A DNA stretch of 64,000 bases from Lepidostoma basale (GCA_022606425.2 JAHDVF020001259.1:186001-250000); one strand, 5' to 3'. Shown: positions 39,938 through 51,379, counted from the first letter of the stretch. The notes: generated by a model from the sequence alone, not told the origin. Program-made: numbers and translations.

Positions 39938-40083
39938 AGTTTTATATAATGACTACCGACTGGTAATAACGCAACATTTGTCTTTTATCATTCCAAGTTT
40001 TCCCTCCCATCCCACACACAATTTTATAATAGGCCATAAAATCATGTACCATATTTTGCTTTTCTTTTGTTAGATTGGGACAT

Positions 40084-40270
40084 TTTTTTTTTTTTTAAAG
40101 ACTAATACCAATGATTTAAATCAATGATTTTAGAATTCATTTTACAATCTTCAATATGAGCAGAAAATAGCTCAATATTATGAAAAAGGAATCTGGTCGT
40201 GTCCAGGTTCGAACCCAAGTCCCCTGGATCAGAAGCCAAGCGTTCTATCCCCTAGACCACCACCCGATTA
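40084..40270 (-). mobile_element. SINE-1, full length
   Basis: Complement carries A box tggtctagggg, B box ggttcgaacc, the common body and a poly-A of 13 (t-run 40084-40096). Closest to the 14521 copy. Confidence 0.8.
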
Positions 40271-40369
40271 TATCCCGACATAGAAGTGGATTGAAATTAA
40301 ACTGGATAATGTGGCCTAGATACCCTTTTTGCCATTTGCTTTTTTTCTGGAATGGTGCATTCTCCAGCT

Positions 40370-40495
40370 AATGTAAGTCCTGCGTGGATGGGGGCGGGCC
40401 TAGGGATTGCTTGAGCGAAACTGACGAAGAGGCGCCGCTGCGTCCTATAACAGCTTCGGGTAAGCGGCGGGTAACCTTCTATGGCTTTATTTAAC
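40370..40495 (+). repeat. G-family copy
   Basis: taagtcctgcgtggatgggg to gaggcgccgctgcgtcctat and gggtaagcgg, direct to 27753 and inverted to 38870-39020. The palindrome is only half preserved here. Confidence 0.6.
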
Positions 40496-41454
40496 TGTAA
40501 GTTTGTTCATTTGCATTTTTATTAACATTGTATGTTACCCTACAATAAATAACGCAACATTATCTTTTAAAACTAAAAAATAAGCGCGAATGGTGATATT
40601 CTACAATAAGTGTCTATCACGTGCTTTTGGAATAGAATTTTCAAATTGTACCATTCGAACATAGATTAGGTTAACCGGTAAAAAATAGTTGAATTCCATT
40701 CCAGTGGGAAAATCTGCGCATTCTTTTAAAGCATTTCATTCACCCTGCACCTGGGTACCGGGTGACAATAAAATCCTGGGCACCGGGTGTCAATAAAATA
40801 AATAGTACACCCAGCGCTGTGTGAGTGCGTCGTTAAGCAATAAAGCCCGATGCACACTCAGGGACAAACCCACACTTTTGACGTAGATGTGCATCTTGCA
40901 TTACAATATTATTGAACTAGAACGGATAATCGAGCGTAATGCTTATCATTTCAATACCAACTAAGTGTGCACGCAAACATTTTAATGCATTGTAATAATA
41001 TGGATGCAGCGGTTTTGGTCAGATTTAGTTTAAGCGTACCATTCAAAAACAATGCATTCAAAATAATGTTTGTATTTGTAGATAAATGTGCATAATATAT
41101 GAGATATATAGAAGATCAAAATCGCATACTCAAAGCCGAAAAAAAAACTGATGCTGAGACGCGAGAAGCAAGAATTCGTCACAGGCAAGAGCAGAAGGAT
41201 GCCCTGGATATTGTTGCTGCAGCAGGTTCTTACTTTATGGTGCCGGAAACGACGATTCTATCTAAGTTGAATAGTTATGTGTGTGTTATTTCAATTTAAA
41301 ACTTCAATCGTGTTTTTCTCGAAACTCTATTTTTGAAGTCGGTTGTCAAGATATCTCTTAAAGTTAAAAACCGATCTTTAATTTTTTCCGACATTTCAAT
41401 TCGTTCAAACTATGAACTATACATTATCTTTATATGTATATTATTTTTTTTAAT
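40496..41454. other. Unassigned 1 kb
   Basis: Contains a duplicated phrase gggcaccgggtg(a/t)caataaaat at 40755-40800. A 66-residue frame at 41099-41299 is Lys/Glu-rich (RILKAEKKTDAETREARIRH) and could be a helical remnant; not recognised. Confidence 0.3.
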
Positions 41455-41575
41455 TAATAAAATGAAATAAAACGAAGTTTTTTTAACTACTTCCACTTTA
41501 CCACAGCGACCAGTTTCGCTTTAACTTTATTTCCGTCGAAATAAAGGCCACTAGTAGTTTAAAAAACATATTTTT
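41455..41575. repeat. HH foldback remnant (ACCGGT, CTGTCGA type)
   Basis: tttttttaactacttccact with cagcgaccagtttcgc, followed at 41534 by cgtcgaaataaa on the other side. The inner motif halves are deleted. Confidence 0.55.
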
Positions 41576-41939
41576 TATTTTTTTTATTTTGATAAATTTC
41601 ATTTTTAACAATGTTAAAAAAATAATTACAAATAACACATTAAATAATATTAAACCAATAATCGTAGGTCCTCAGCAATAAGAAGTACTTCTGTACTTGG
41701 TGAGGGATATCACTACATAAAAATATACATATAATATTAGAAAGATTACAATACAAGGTAAAAGTATGAGGTACAACATACAAATCAATACAAAAACATA
41801 ATAAAGTACAAAATATTACACATTAATCACAACAAATACTATAAGGATGTTAGCTCACACTCTGTATAATTAAATTATGTATAAATTTAGTCTCATTTTA
41901 AATTTATACATATATTTTTTTATTCAATATTATTTTTAA
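41576..41939. other. AT-rich stretch
   Basis: Short direct duplication: attacacattaat(c/t)acaaca at about 41815 recurs at 42427 and 42490. No gene. Confidence 0.3.
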
Positions 41940-42418
41940 GTTCTTGCTGGTAAAGTGCCTAATTACAGCTAATTTAAAAACGGTGGATACGTGTAACATA
42001 AATTAAATAAACACAAAAGTCCGGATCGTCCATGTCAACATGTACAACATCGAAAAAAACTTATGTGTTATTACATTATGTGGTAAATTAAAAAACGGTG
42101 GATTCGTGGAACATAAATTAAATTAACAATATGTGCACCATCTAAAAAGAACATTTTGTGTTAAATTGTTTTTATTTTGTTATTTTATTTTATATCATTT
42201 TATTTTATATTTTTTGTTTGAGATTTATTTTGTGGGTGTTGGACGATCGAAGTGTGCACGGGAGATGCCTTTTGGTGGCGATGAGGTTCGCAACCCATCA
42301 CACCGCGTCTCCCGCGGAGCGAAAAGAGAAGGATGGAGTGCCGCATCAGTAAAAGTGTAGCAGTCCATTCTTTCTGCCTACCCTTTCGGGGAGACGGCGT
42401 GATGATTAGTTAGTTAGT
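41940..42418 (+). mobile_element. NC-B 3' part
   Basis: Colinear with 6235-6582: gttcttgctgg, aaaacggtggatacgtg (partly duplicated at 41981 and 42089), the GC block at 42240-42315, hairpin ctaccctttcggggag and gattagttagttagttt tail. Confidence 0.75.
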
Positions 42419-43017
42419 TTACAAAATATTACACATTAATTACAACAAAAACTGTCAATGCAAAAATGTAATAAAGTATTATACAAAATATTACACATTA
42501 ATTACAACAAATGCTGTAAGGATGTTAGCTCATCCTCTGTATAATGAATTTAGGAATAAATTTAGTCTCATTTTAAGTTGACTTAATTTTTTATTTGTTA
42601 AATTATTATTTTAAAAGGAACTTCCATCAAGAGATTTCGGTAAAATCATTCGATTATCTCAAATATGTTTTTATTCGGTTATACGAGTAGGTACACGGTA
42701 CACTTCTGGTACGCCGGTTACTTAAAAACCTGGAAACTCCGCCGGAGAGAGCGCTCGGGTAATCCGTTTGAGATCAAGCCAAGCTGATATTGATCAAGTT
42801 TTAGTAATTTACAACCGATGCACCCGGGTTTTGAGATATTTCGCCGACGCGGCACTATAAGAGTGCAATTTCGTTAGATTTCGGTACTAAACCGGCTACC
42901 GTATAGTGGGCAAACTTAACTCCATTGATGTGAGGGAAGCAAATCAGGGGAATACAGATAAAAGAATCACATTTCATAAAATCCTTTGGTTTCAATTTCA
43001 TCTACAATATATATAAA
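42419..43017. other. Unassigned stretch
   Basis: Repeat of AT-rich phrases from 41815-41900, then unique-looking DNA with a GC-richer part (42740-42900). No ORF recognised. Confidence 0.25.
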
Positions 43018-43110
43018 GAAAAACGAATGAAAACGTGTATTTTCAAGATTTTATTACTAGAAATAACGTGTTTCGTCATGCAAAGACATTATCAAATGTC
43101 ATTGATATAC
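43018..43110 (-). repeat. HH half-element (ATGTC type)
   Basis: One arm ending at the motif: minus strand TTGATAA-T-GTC...GAC-GAAACACG. Stem II is only 3 bp. Confidence 0.6.
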
Positions 43111-43149
43111 ATACTATGTTTCTGTTACATTTCTGCCATGATACTAAAT

Positions 43150-43505
43150 TCCTAAGGCCATAAAACTCTTAGAGTTTTAGCCTCCTTGATAATTTTCCGT
43201 CTAGCTCCTCGATCCTGCGCCTTTTGCTCCCAGCAGTCCGATTCGCCCAACCTAGCCAGATCAGCCAGAGCATCGTCCATTAGGCGCTGTCTAGGCCTTC
43301 CTAGAGGTCTTACTCCAGTCGGTCTAGACGCGTACAGCGTCTTGATTGCTCTGGTCTCTTCGGCTCGGCATACGTGCCCAATCCATGCTAAGCGACCGGC
43401 TTTTACGGTGCTCGTTATAAGGGGCTGCTGGGTCATCGTACGGATCTCTTGGTTGGTCATAGTTCTCGGTCCTAGGATCATTTTAAGTATTCTATTCTCA
43501 AACCA
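43150..43505 (-). pseudogene. RTE-F reverse transcriptase C-terminus, open frame
   Basis: Frame 43481-43152: MILGPRTMTNQEIRTMTQQP, AGRLAWIGHVCRAEETRAIK, YASRPTGVRPLGRPRQRLMD, LGESDCWEQKAQDRGARRKI, ending VLWP-stop. Upstream, IENTLK (43505) continues the match to 61250. Closely related to the plus copy at 61085-61640. Confidence 0.85.
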
Positions 43506-43697
43506 GTAGATTCTTTGTTGTTATTTTAGAGTCAGCGGTGAGTAAACTTCTGTGTCTTTATTTAAATGTATGTTTGTTCATTTGTATGTGTATTAACAAT
43601 CACTCACACAATAAATAACAACAACACACAATATATAAAATAACAAAAAAATAATGATAAACCTATGAAGTATGATTTTGAAAAATCAATTCATATT

Positions 43698-43857
43698 CAA
43701 ATAGGATACCACACATAGCTCTCCATGGAACGCCAAACGGACAACGCCGACCAGGAAGACCCTCGAAACGGTGGAGAGAAAGCTGGAGTTCAGCGTCTCA
43801 AGAGGACCCGCCTGAAATAACAGACTCCTGAGTCTACCAAAAGTGAAGAAGAAGAAG
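43698..43857 (+). mobile_element. RTE-E 3' end with 10-bp target-site duplication
   Basis: Encodes GTPNGQRRPGRPSKRWRESW, SSASQEDPPEITDS, and ends gaagaagaagaa. aattcatatt flanks it at 43688-43697 and 43858-43867, giving exact insertion limits. Confidence 0.85.
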
Positions 43858-43867
43858 AATTCATATT

Positions 43868-44150
43868 ATTTATCATAATATATACATATGCTTTGGTTGA
43901 ATCACTATTTTCTGGCATTTTCCCTGTATTATTGATACTGTTCTTGTAACGAAAACACTTTGCCTGGGTCCCTGGGCGAACTTTGAGCTCAGACCTTCTC
44001 ACCGAATAGTGTGAATTCCAGAGATTGAACATTTTATATTTTACACGGGATACCGATAATGGAAGCAAATATCATTAACTCAAAATTATATCCTTAAATG
44101 ACTTTAGATAAATATAACTAGTTACAACCCGTGAAATATTCACAAGATTA
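43868..44150. other. Unassigned stretch
   Basis: cattttgcctgggtgccttt-like DNA at 43958 recurs near 50616 (attttgcctgggtgccttta), a short dispersed similarity. No gene. Confidence 0.25.
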
Positions 44151-44765
44151 CTTACTTACTTACTTAGACAGCCGTTGTCGTCCACTGCTGGACATAGGCC
44201 TCCCTCGTACTTCTCCACGTATCCGTATCTTGTGCCTTTTGCTTCCAATCGCCAGCAATTCTTGTAATGTCATCGGACCATCGTGTGGGGGGTCTCCCTC
44301 TGTTTTGTTTGTGTTCACGGGGTTTCCACTCTACCACCCTTCTGGTCCATCTATCGTCTACCAATCTGGCAACATGTCCCGCAAATGGCCATTTAAGCTT
44401 AGCTACCCTTGCGACGACATCTGTTAATCCCGACCTTCTACGTATTTCAGTATTTCTTATCCGGTCTGAGAGTCTTACGTGTAGCATGGCTCTTTTGTAT
44501 TTCCTCTGTGCTACATGGAGTCTCCTTATGGTCGACTTGGTAAGGGTTAGCGTTTGTCTCCATATGTCAGAACCGGAAGTACGCATTGATCATACATTTT
44601 GTGTTTCAGACACTGGGGAATCTTACTATTAAAGAACTTCTTCAGATTGCCATATGCCGCCCACCCAAGACCGATTTTTCTCTGAAGCTCAGCAGTCTGA
44701 TTATCTCTGGAAAGCAAGATGTTGTGGCCGAGATATTTGTATTCACAAGATTATCTACCCTTACA
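44151..44765 (-). pseudogene. RTE-D-like reverse transcriptase C-terminus
   Basis: Upstream part (44765-44590): EYKYLGHNILLSRDNQTAEL, QRKIGLGWAAYGNLKKFFNS, KIPQCLKHKMYDQCVLPVLT. A frameshift at the YG-W junction follows, then from 44586 SDIWRQTLTLTKSTIRRLHV, AQRKYKRAMLHVRLSDRIRN, KLKWPFAGHVARLVDDRWTR and GRPPTRWSDDITRIAGDWKQ to a stop at 44164. Tail (taag)n at 44151-44166. Longest RTE-D-like copy here. Confidence 0.85.
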
Positions 44766-44867
44766 AACGTGGTTCACTGTACAATCGTAATCAGAAATAA
44801 GTATTAACTTTTAACGTAAACCATTTTCTTCACACAAGTTAAAATTTTACAATTAATAATTCTTTTT

Positions 44868-45040
44868 TCTACACTTCTGTCATACAACAATAATCAGAAC
44901 AAATTTCAAAATTGATTCAGAATCAGAACAAAATTCAAATATGTATTCCTCTCTCGCTCTCATGTATTCAAAATATTCTCGTACTCTTCCTTGATGACAA
45001 CCGGTTTTTGCCGGTTTATATTATGATATAAATAGCTTAT
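44868..45040. repeat. H dispersed repeat
   Basis: catacaacaataatcagaac to ctctctcgctctcatgtatt and tttgccggtttatattatga; matches 6646 and 62285. The phrase tcagaacaaa(t/a)ttcaaa is duplicated within it. Confidence 0.6.
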
Positions 45041-45168
45041 GCAAACATTGCAGTATCAAAGTAAAATGTTACAATAAAACACCAACTCATTTTTCTCACA
45101 GTAAAGAAATTGCAAAGAATAAATATATATAGAAATAAATATATTGAATGTCAAACATTTATTTGTTT

Positions 45169-45211
45169 ATTTAAAAAAAAACTAACACCAAAGATTTAAA
45201 ACAGTGGTATT
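45169..45211 (-). mobile_element. SINE-1 3' end fragment
   Basis: Complement of the last 40 bases of SINE-1 (taaatc...tggtgttagt) with its A-run. Confidence 0.55.
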
Positions 45212-45467
45212 AGCATGGAAAGAATTAATGAAAATAGAATATGTAAACGACATAAACGGAACTAGAAATAGAGAAAAACCGAGGAAAACGTGACAAGATC
45301 AAACCAATCAGGAATTAAATGTCGACCACTCGAGAAGCCGGAGAAATCGACGTGCGTGTATGACACAATGTACGAACGTTGAGGATTGAGAGAAGTATGT
45401 CAGGAAAGAAGAATGAGGCAGTTCATTATTTCTAGCTATCCTTTCGGGGAGACGGCGTAATGGTTAC
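45212..45467 (+). mobile_element. NLR-A 3' part
   Basis: ERINENRICKRHKRN-like, RPRKT-QDQTN, EIDVRVYDTMY in broken frames; hairpin ctatcctttcggggag; stop TAA in place of TGA; tail lost after ggtta. Confidence 0.7.
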
Positions 45468-46104
45468 TTTCGATTGTTTAAATTCAAATAGTAAAAAATA
45501 AAATTACAAGCTGAATTCAAGCGCATGCAATAAAAAAAATTAAAATAAATAAACATTGCACTTTTCAGGAAAGTAAACTAAAAACACCAACCTCCAGTTT
45601 ACATAATTTGCATTAAAAAACTAGCTAAAGTAAACCTAATTTCATAAAGAAATCGTTAAATCTGAAGCAGTTTCAAACAGAGATTTCAACGTTGTTTTTA
45701 CTTCCAGCTACAAAATTAATTTACTTTTTCATATCCTGTAAAAACATGCTTCTATCTTGGAGATTTAGTAGGAATAAAATTACCCGCCAAACGGCGGCCA
45801 CTCCATCAAAATGTCAAGAGACAAACGTAAGCGTCTCGCCGGATAACTGGCTAGATCATTTCTCATTTTTCCACGGAACAATGAAAGATACATTACCCTA
45901 CTCGTCTGGTATGAGACTCGCAACTCTCTGGATTCTAAATATCTTTGAGAAGAAATCTGTGTGTTTGGTACTCGTGAATTTAAAGTAACAACTCGTACGT
46001 ACGTCATTGTGCTCGCAGAATAAGAAGAACTGAATATGTCTTGTCAAAAATACGATTTATCTTGTATGTTAAATGGATCCATTCGTACCTCCAATGTAGT
46101 TAAA
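45468..46104. other. Unassigned stretch
   Basis: A 98-residue plus frame (45692-45988) is open without recognisable motif. No repeat match noticed. Confidence 0.25.
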
Positions 46105-46345
46105 GCTAAAAAATATTAGGTCGAGGATATCGTTAGTCGGGGAAAGCAAAGGAGAAGATGCTGGTATGCACACGTGAGGAGAATGGATCCATCCAGACTC
46201 CCTTTCATTGTATTGCACGCCCAACCACAAGGAAGGCGACAGAAGACGAAGACGAAGAAGACAGCTGGGAATCGACCTCGCAGGAGACCAATACCTCATA
46301 AGAAACAGACCACAAGACCTTCACTAAGAAGAAGAAGAGAAGAAC
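46105..46345 (+). pseudogene. RTE-E C-terminal fragment
   Basis: VEDIVSRGKQRRRCWYAHVR then RMDPSRLPFIVLHAQPQGRR, with a short GAA/GAC expansion (gaagacgaagacgaagaaga) in place of the GRPPKRW codons, then STSQETNTS-like and tail aagaagaagaagagaaga. Confidence 0.75.
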
Positions 46346-46432
46346 AAATGACGTAATAAAAAAATAATACTATTTACTTTCATATGAAGCACTTAATTTG
46401 TGGTGTGACATTATTATTTTTTTTAAATATAT

Positions 46433-46655
46433 ATATTGTTTCTCCAACGATGATGTAAAACTCCATGTTAAATAATTAATACGAAAGAAAACGACTGTTT
46501 TCCAGAAGTTTTATTATATTTTATTTGAATGATATTTTTCACCTATGTAAGGCATTATCAAATGTCAAATCTCAATTTGAAAATGTCTTAGACAGGCGAA
46601 ACATGTCATTCGCATAAATTACAATAAAACTTCTATAAAATGGACCTTTTCATTC
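46433..46655. repeat. HH foldback (ATGTC type), both arms
   Basis: Outer tip atatattgtttctccaacga; right arm tgtcttagacaggcgaaac then atgtcattcgcat. Stem II TGTCTTAGACA forms a 4-bp hairpin, different from the copy at 19137 yet still paired. Confidence 0.75.
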
Positions 46656-46679
46656 GGAGAAAACTAATAAATATAATTT

Positions 46680-46830
46680 GTTTTATTACCGCTTTAATTT
46701 TTTTTATTGCAACCACCCGGTTTCTTTCCCATCGGATCTTCCGCTGTTTATTTTGTCACCCTGAAAAACTCCAGTGAGAGCGAAACCGGTTGATTAAAAA
46801 AAAAATATTAAAATTAATAGTATTTTTAAT
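46680..46830. repeat. HH foldback (ACCGGT type), decayed
   Basis: Right motif caccctgaaaaactcc...gagagcgaaac then cggttg (46757-46792); left arm acccggtttctttccc. Core boxes mutated. Confidence 0.6.
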
Positions 46831-46984
46831 TATTTTATAAAGCTATAAAAACTATGAAATCTTATACATGTGTCAAAAATGTATAAATATTACATACTAT
46901 TATAAAGATGTTTTTTTAGAGGTATACAATACATATTCAAATGAAAAAAAAAAGTGTTAATGTTTATGATATTGGCTTTATTTA

Positions 46985-47350
46985 ATAGATAATATATTAT
47001 TATGTCATTATTGTTTAAATACGATTTCGGGCATATGAGCGCCACGGCTAGCTCGAATGAAGCGCAATCGTGAAGTCCAATTTTCGACAATTGTCTTCTT
47101 TGTGGATGCGTATTATCCACTAGAGTGTACGTGGTGCGAAAACGATCCATGGTCTTCCGATGCTCGGATGGACGATTATGTCTACCGTAGTGCACGATAA
47201 GTTTGGCGAACCGAACCATGATTTTGTAAATAAATTTGCACAATTTATAAGCGCTGTTCTGACGTCAGTCTATTCATGGTAAAATGGCAAAACGCACTAA
47301 CTACAAATCAACTGTGAACTGTCAAATTGACCATACCTGTAAAAAAAACA
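46985..47350 (-). pseudogene. Tc1/mariner-superfamily transposon, internal deletion derivative
   Basis: On the minus strand from the ATG at 47277: MNRLTSEQRL (stop), IVQIYLQNHGSVRQTYRALR, then in another frame GRHNRPSEH, RTMDRFRTTYTLVDNTHPQR. This is the N-terminal DNA-binding half of an insect transposase of the IS630/Tc1-mariner superfamily. It then jumps to the C-terminal end (RFIRASRGAHMPEIVFKQ, stop near 47010), so the catalytic DDE region is deleted. Upstream 5' UTR and terminal tract reach about 47350. Confidence 0.7.
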
Positions 47351-47569
47351 CCTGTACCTCTCTTCGAAAGAACTAATATTTAAATAAAGAAGATTCAAAA
47401 TATAAAAAAGCTACTTACATTATCAGGTTGGAAACAGAATTAAACAAATGTTACGCTTTTGTTTCAAAAGTTGTTCCCATCGGTATGACCATGATTTTGT
47501 TGAGAAGTTTGTTTACCTGAAACAAGAAAAATAAAAACATCGATGAATTTTTTTTTATATCAAAATGCA

Positions 47570-47728
47570 CGTACGCAAGCGCTGTTCTGACGTCGCGTCA
47601 GTCTATTTTTGGTAAAATGGCAAAATGCACTGACTACAAATCAACTATCAACTGTTAAATTGACAGTCTGTAGAATCAATGTTGCCAGTTTAAAAACCAA
47701 ACCTCTAAAAAAAACACCCTGTATATTT
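47570..47728 (-). mobile_element. Second copy of the mariner-type 5' end
   Basis: Matches 47255-47350 of the neighbouring copy (ctgacgtc, aaaatggcaaaatgcact, gtgaac/caactgt, tgtcaaattgac) and reaches the presumed terminus acaccctgtat (47716-47728). No transposase codons beyond the first few. Confidence 0.65.
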
Positions 47729-48502
47729 TCTATCATCATCATCACCATTAGTCAAATGTTATACATACACCTTCCTTTCCGACTTCCACGACTTCTTATC
47801 CTTCGCTATTCTGTACCATAGACGTCCTGCCACTCTTTCAATATCATCAGTCTCTCTTGCTTGTAATTTGTCGGTTCACGGTCGTCAATCCAGGGTGCGT
47901 CACGTCCACCAATCTTCCATTGTCCTCTCAAAATCACGGTTTTTACGACTCACATAAAAAGACGTAGAAATAGCTAGTAAATAGATCCATAGGTTTAAAA
48001 ATAAAAATGATTAATCAAGGATAATATGAGCCATTCTGATTTGTCACATCGCAAAAAGAAGAAATTCCAATTGATTCTATAATATTTACACAAACCGTTT
48101 TTCTTGTCATATGAAAAAAAAAAAAGTCTTGCACGAGAAGAAGCCATATCACAAAGAAAACGAAAATGTTCAATTCTTGAGTTTTCGAGACGGCAAAGTT
48201 TTTACGGCGACATCATACAATTTTCAGTGCACCCCGAAGAAAGGGAAAGTTTATAGGTGATGTCTTAATATGTAAATGCGAGCGGAAAATTATCGCCACA
48301 AACTTTAACGAGAAAATTAAAAATTAACCCCACCGCGTAGTGCCATCGCAGGGTATAATATAGGGTGATCTGCAAATATGTAAACGAAGGTTTACATAAA
48401 ATATTGTAAATGTTTAGAAAATTCTTAACATTAAGAAAGACACATGGTTTGACTAGAAATTTCTACATATTTAATGATTGCTCAAAAAATATTCTAACTA
48501 AC
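47729..48502. other. Unassigned 0.8 kb
   Basis: 47760-47920 resembles a decayed retroelement C-terminus on the minus strand (RTWWT-, ATDKLQARETDDIERVAGRL) but too weakly to assign. The remainder is unique-looking. Confidence 0.3.
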
Positions 48503-48640
48503 TAACTAACTAAACATCACGCCGTTTCCCCAAAAGGGTGGGCAGAAAGAATGGACTGTCACACTTTAACCGATGCGGCACTCCATCCTTCTCTTTTCGC
48601 CCCGCGGGAGACGCGGTGTGATGGATTGCTATCTTTATTT
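48503..48640 (-). mobile_element. NC-B 3' end
   Basis: Four-unit aactaacta tail, hairpin tttccccaaaagggtggg, block to gggagacgcggtgtgatgg; truncated there. 48641-48984 is AT-rich and unassigned, with a 20-bp inverted pair attctaataa/ttattagaat near its start. Confidence 0.75.
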
Positions 48641-48984
48641 ATTAGAATATTTTTTGAGCAATATTCTATTCAAAATTCTAATAAAGATGGTTGTTTCACA
48701 TGTTCTATGAACCTATTTCAAAGTAATTTTAAAATAATAATTATAAATTGGAATATTTTTTTTAAAAACAATTGTTTATTACCACATTGTTTTGCATTTT
48801 TCAAAAATGTTTCGGACCACAGACGCCCTTTCTCAGTGTAGAAATTAAAATTTGAGGCAAACACAAAATGATGGCGAATGTAGAAGATATAAATAATTAA
48901 AAACATTTATTATTAAAATCGTGTTAATAAATTTAAAATATGAAATTATGAATTTATTATACAAAATTTAAAACATAGTTTTCA

Positions 48985-49045
48985 AATCAAATCAAATCAG
49001 TTTATTAACTCAATAGACATTACAAACAGGAAAATGTTTAAGGCA
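48985..49045 (-). mobile_element. JK 3' end with (ATTTG)n tail
   Basis: Complement of the 3' UTR seen at 22160-22232 (caaatcaaatcagtttatta, tagacattacaaacagg). An RTE-E copy begins directly at its end. Confidence 0.7.
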
Positions 49046-49046
49046 G

Positions 49047-49272
49047 TAAGTTAGAGTAGGCAGAGAAGACATTTCTGGAGGGATCATATCCGGATTATGG
49101 ATTCAGCAAGAATTCCTAAGATCGTGATGCACAAGACTCGAGAAGGACGTCGACTACCAGGACGACCACCAAAGAGATGGAGAGAAGGCTGGTCGTCTTC
49201 ATCACAGGAAGAAAGTTGATATCCTGCATTAACAGATCGCAAGATCTAAAATCAGAAGAAGAAGAAGAAGAA
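49047..49272 (+). pseudogene. RTE-E C-terminal fragment
   Basis: SRQRRHFWRDHIRIMDSARI, PKIVMHKTREGRRLPGRPPK, RWREGWSSSSQEES-stop, 3' UTR and a (gaa)6 tail. Frame intact; near-identical to 30563-30712. Confidence 0.8.
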
Positions 49273-49424
49273 ATTTATTTTTAATAAAAACACGCCCTCT
49301 AACACTCCATAAATAGGTACCTACAATAATAATAAAATGCTTTTTGTTAGTTTTTATTGTTATTACAGTCGAGATGTGACAAATAATGGAAAATATTTAA
49401 TATTTTATCTTATTTTATAACATT

Positions 49425-49612
49425 TTGAATGTATACAAATACTTGCAGACAAATACTGGATTTTACCCATTGCGGGTAAATTATTTTTTATAAGGATTAA
49501 TTGTATCTCAATAGAGACGAAGATGTAAATTGTTTTCTGGGAACAGAGTATAGTGGTCGAGGCGCTTACAGGACTTATAACCTGTCATTGGTTGGGTTAA
49601 GCGATTTTATTA
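49425..49612 (+). repeat. R-family copy
   Basis: gaatgtatacaaatacttgc, hairpin arm acccattgcgggt, body gagacgaagatgtaaattg to ttgggttaagcg, where it is truncated. Confidence 0.7.
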
Positions 49613-49744
49613 AATTTAAGCAGATCTTTACAAACAAATAATGTTATTCGCAAAATACTAATTTATTTACATTCCTACTTGTGTTGCTAAACATGAACTT
49701 TTCACAATACCTATCCATATTTTCATTTTATTATTCAAGTATGC

Positions 49745-50100
49745 TTTTAAGCAGCGTTCCATGGAAAGACATATGCTCGGCGTCAGTCTCCGAGATAGAA
49801 TCAGAAATGAGGAGATTAGACGCCGAACAAAAATAACGGACATCATGGAACGACTAGCGAGACTGAAGTGGCAATGGGCGGGTCATGTGACGAGACAGAG
49901 TGAGGATACATGGACCCAGAAAATAATAATGTGGCGACCATGGAAGAATAGGAGAAACGTCGGCAGGTCGCAAAAAAGGTGGGCCGACGACATTGCTGCC
50001 GTGGGGGGGGAAATGTGGCTACGGCCACATTTCCCCCCGGAGGAGGCCTATGTCCAGCAGTGGACCGATAAGGGCTGACGAAGAAGAAGAAGAAGATGTT
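49745..50100 (+). pseudogene. RTE-D reverse transcriptase C-terminus with hairpin-replaced segment
   Basis: SVPWKDICSASVSEIESEMR in one frame; main frame from 49761: MERHMLGVSLRDRIRNEEIR, ARLKWQWAGHVTRQSEDTWT, RPWKNRRNVGRSQKRWADDI, then EEAYVQQWTDKG-stop at 50078. Between ADDIAAVGG and EEAYVQQW the expected W-x-x-x-A-Q-D-R segment is replaced by a perfect hairpin (50005-50038). Tail (gaa)n at 50081-50095. Confidence 0.8.
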
Positions 50101-51379
50101 TTTAAGGAAGGATGCTGCTATAAATACATCCCAGTTTTTAATAAATGAATGTTCAATAGCATGGCATTAACCGTCGCGTTGCCATGTGGTCAATTCAGTT
50201 TCCACTGCCAATTTAAAGTTGATTTTCTTAAAACCTATGGACCCTAATATTATAAAAAAATTGTAATCCTCCATTGAAGTGTTTTCAATATTTCGTAATA
50301 AAAAAAAAAGCAAAAAATTACTTCCTTCATCCCAAAAAAAAATATTTTCTAAAACTGCCCTCACCTTCATTCGTGTTAAGGTAGAATTTGTTTTGCTAAT
50401 ATTTACAACTTTATCAAAAGTGACAAATACTTATTCGCTGTTTTGAACGTATTATAAATTATATGTTTAACCTTTTCAATAGGTACGTAATAATACCGAC
50501 TGTGGATGGAAACGCAGAACGCAACTTAATAATATCAGAACTGTGAAAATATTAACACTTTACCAAAAGGGACAAATATTAATACGTACTCGTTGTCTTG
50601 AACGTACTATACATTTTGCCTGGGTGCCTTTATCATACGTAAAATCTCGTAAAGTCTCGCCCCGCCGGCCGCGCGCGGAGACAAGTTTATACTTGGTGTC
50701 CAGTTGCTCGTATGCTGTGACGCATTCCATATCAGAAATCGCATGGTTCCAGAAAAAAATTAATAATGATATGTTTTTCAAATAATCCATGTATGTTATA
50801 GATATCGATCTATTCCTAATGAAATTTCCTACAAGATGACATAAATTAAATTTTGATTCATCTAGTCATATGCTTGATATTTAGATAAAGTTAGCGGTTA
50901 ACTGAATTTACCACATGGGAGCGAGCGTTTTGTTTTGAACACGGTACGTTAAGGGTTAAAAAAAGAAGAAAAAAAACGTTTTGTTTTTTCAAATGTTGAA
51001 TTTAACCCCCCGTTTTATAGCAATGTTTATATGCAGCACACTGTATACAGTTGCAATCGTATGGAGAACTAAAAGAATTGTCGGGTGAGACTCCTCTAGT
51101 GGAAATTTTCTCCAGCAGATACAAGACAAAATCCACTAAAGGAAATGTAATGGAACACCCGGGACCGTCACTCCCATAAAAGTCAGCGGAATGTAAACAA
51201 ATCGATGTATTTGTTGCAGATTGCACGACCCCCGCACCAACAAGCGAATCTCACACCCCCGATCCGGCACTGATAAAAATTTATCTTCTTCGTATGTACC
51301 ATGGCCAGCTTGTTCTAGCTTACCGGGCTTCACAAAAATATGTATTTTTATAATTCAGAAAAAAAGAAATAAGAATAAT
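50101..51379. other. Unassigned 1.3 kb
   Basis: Unique-looking, AT-rich with a short CpG-rich island (50650-50690, gccccgccggccgcgcgcgg). Opposed 76-80 residue frames overlap it. No repeat or gene recognised. Confidence 0.3.
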
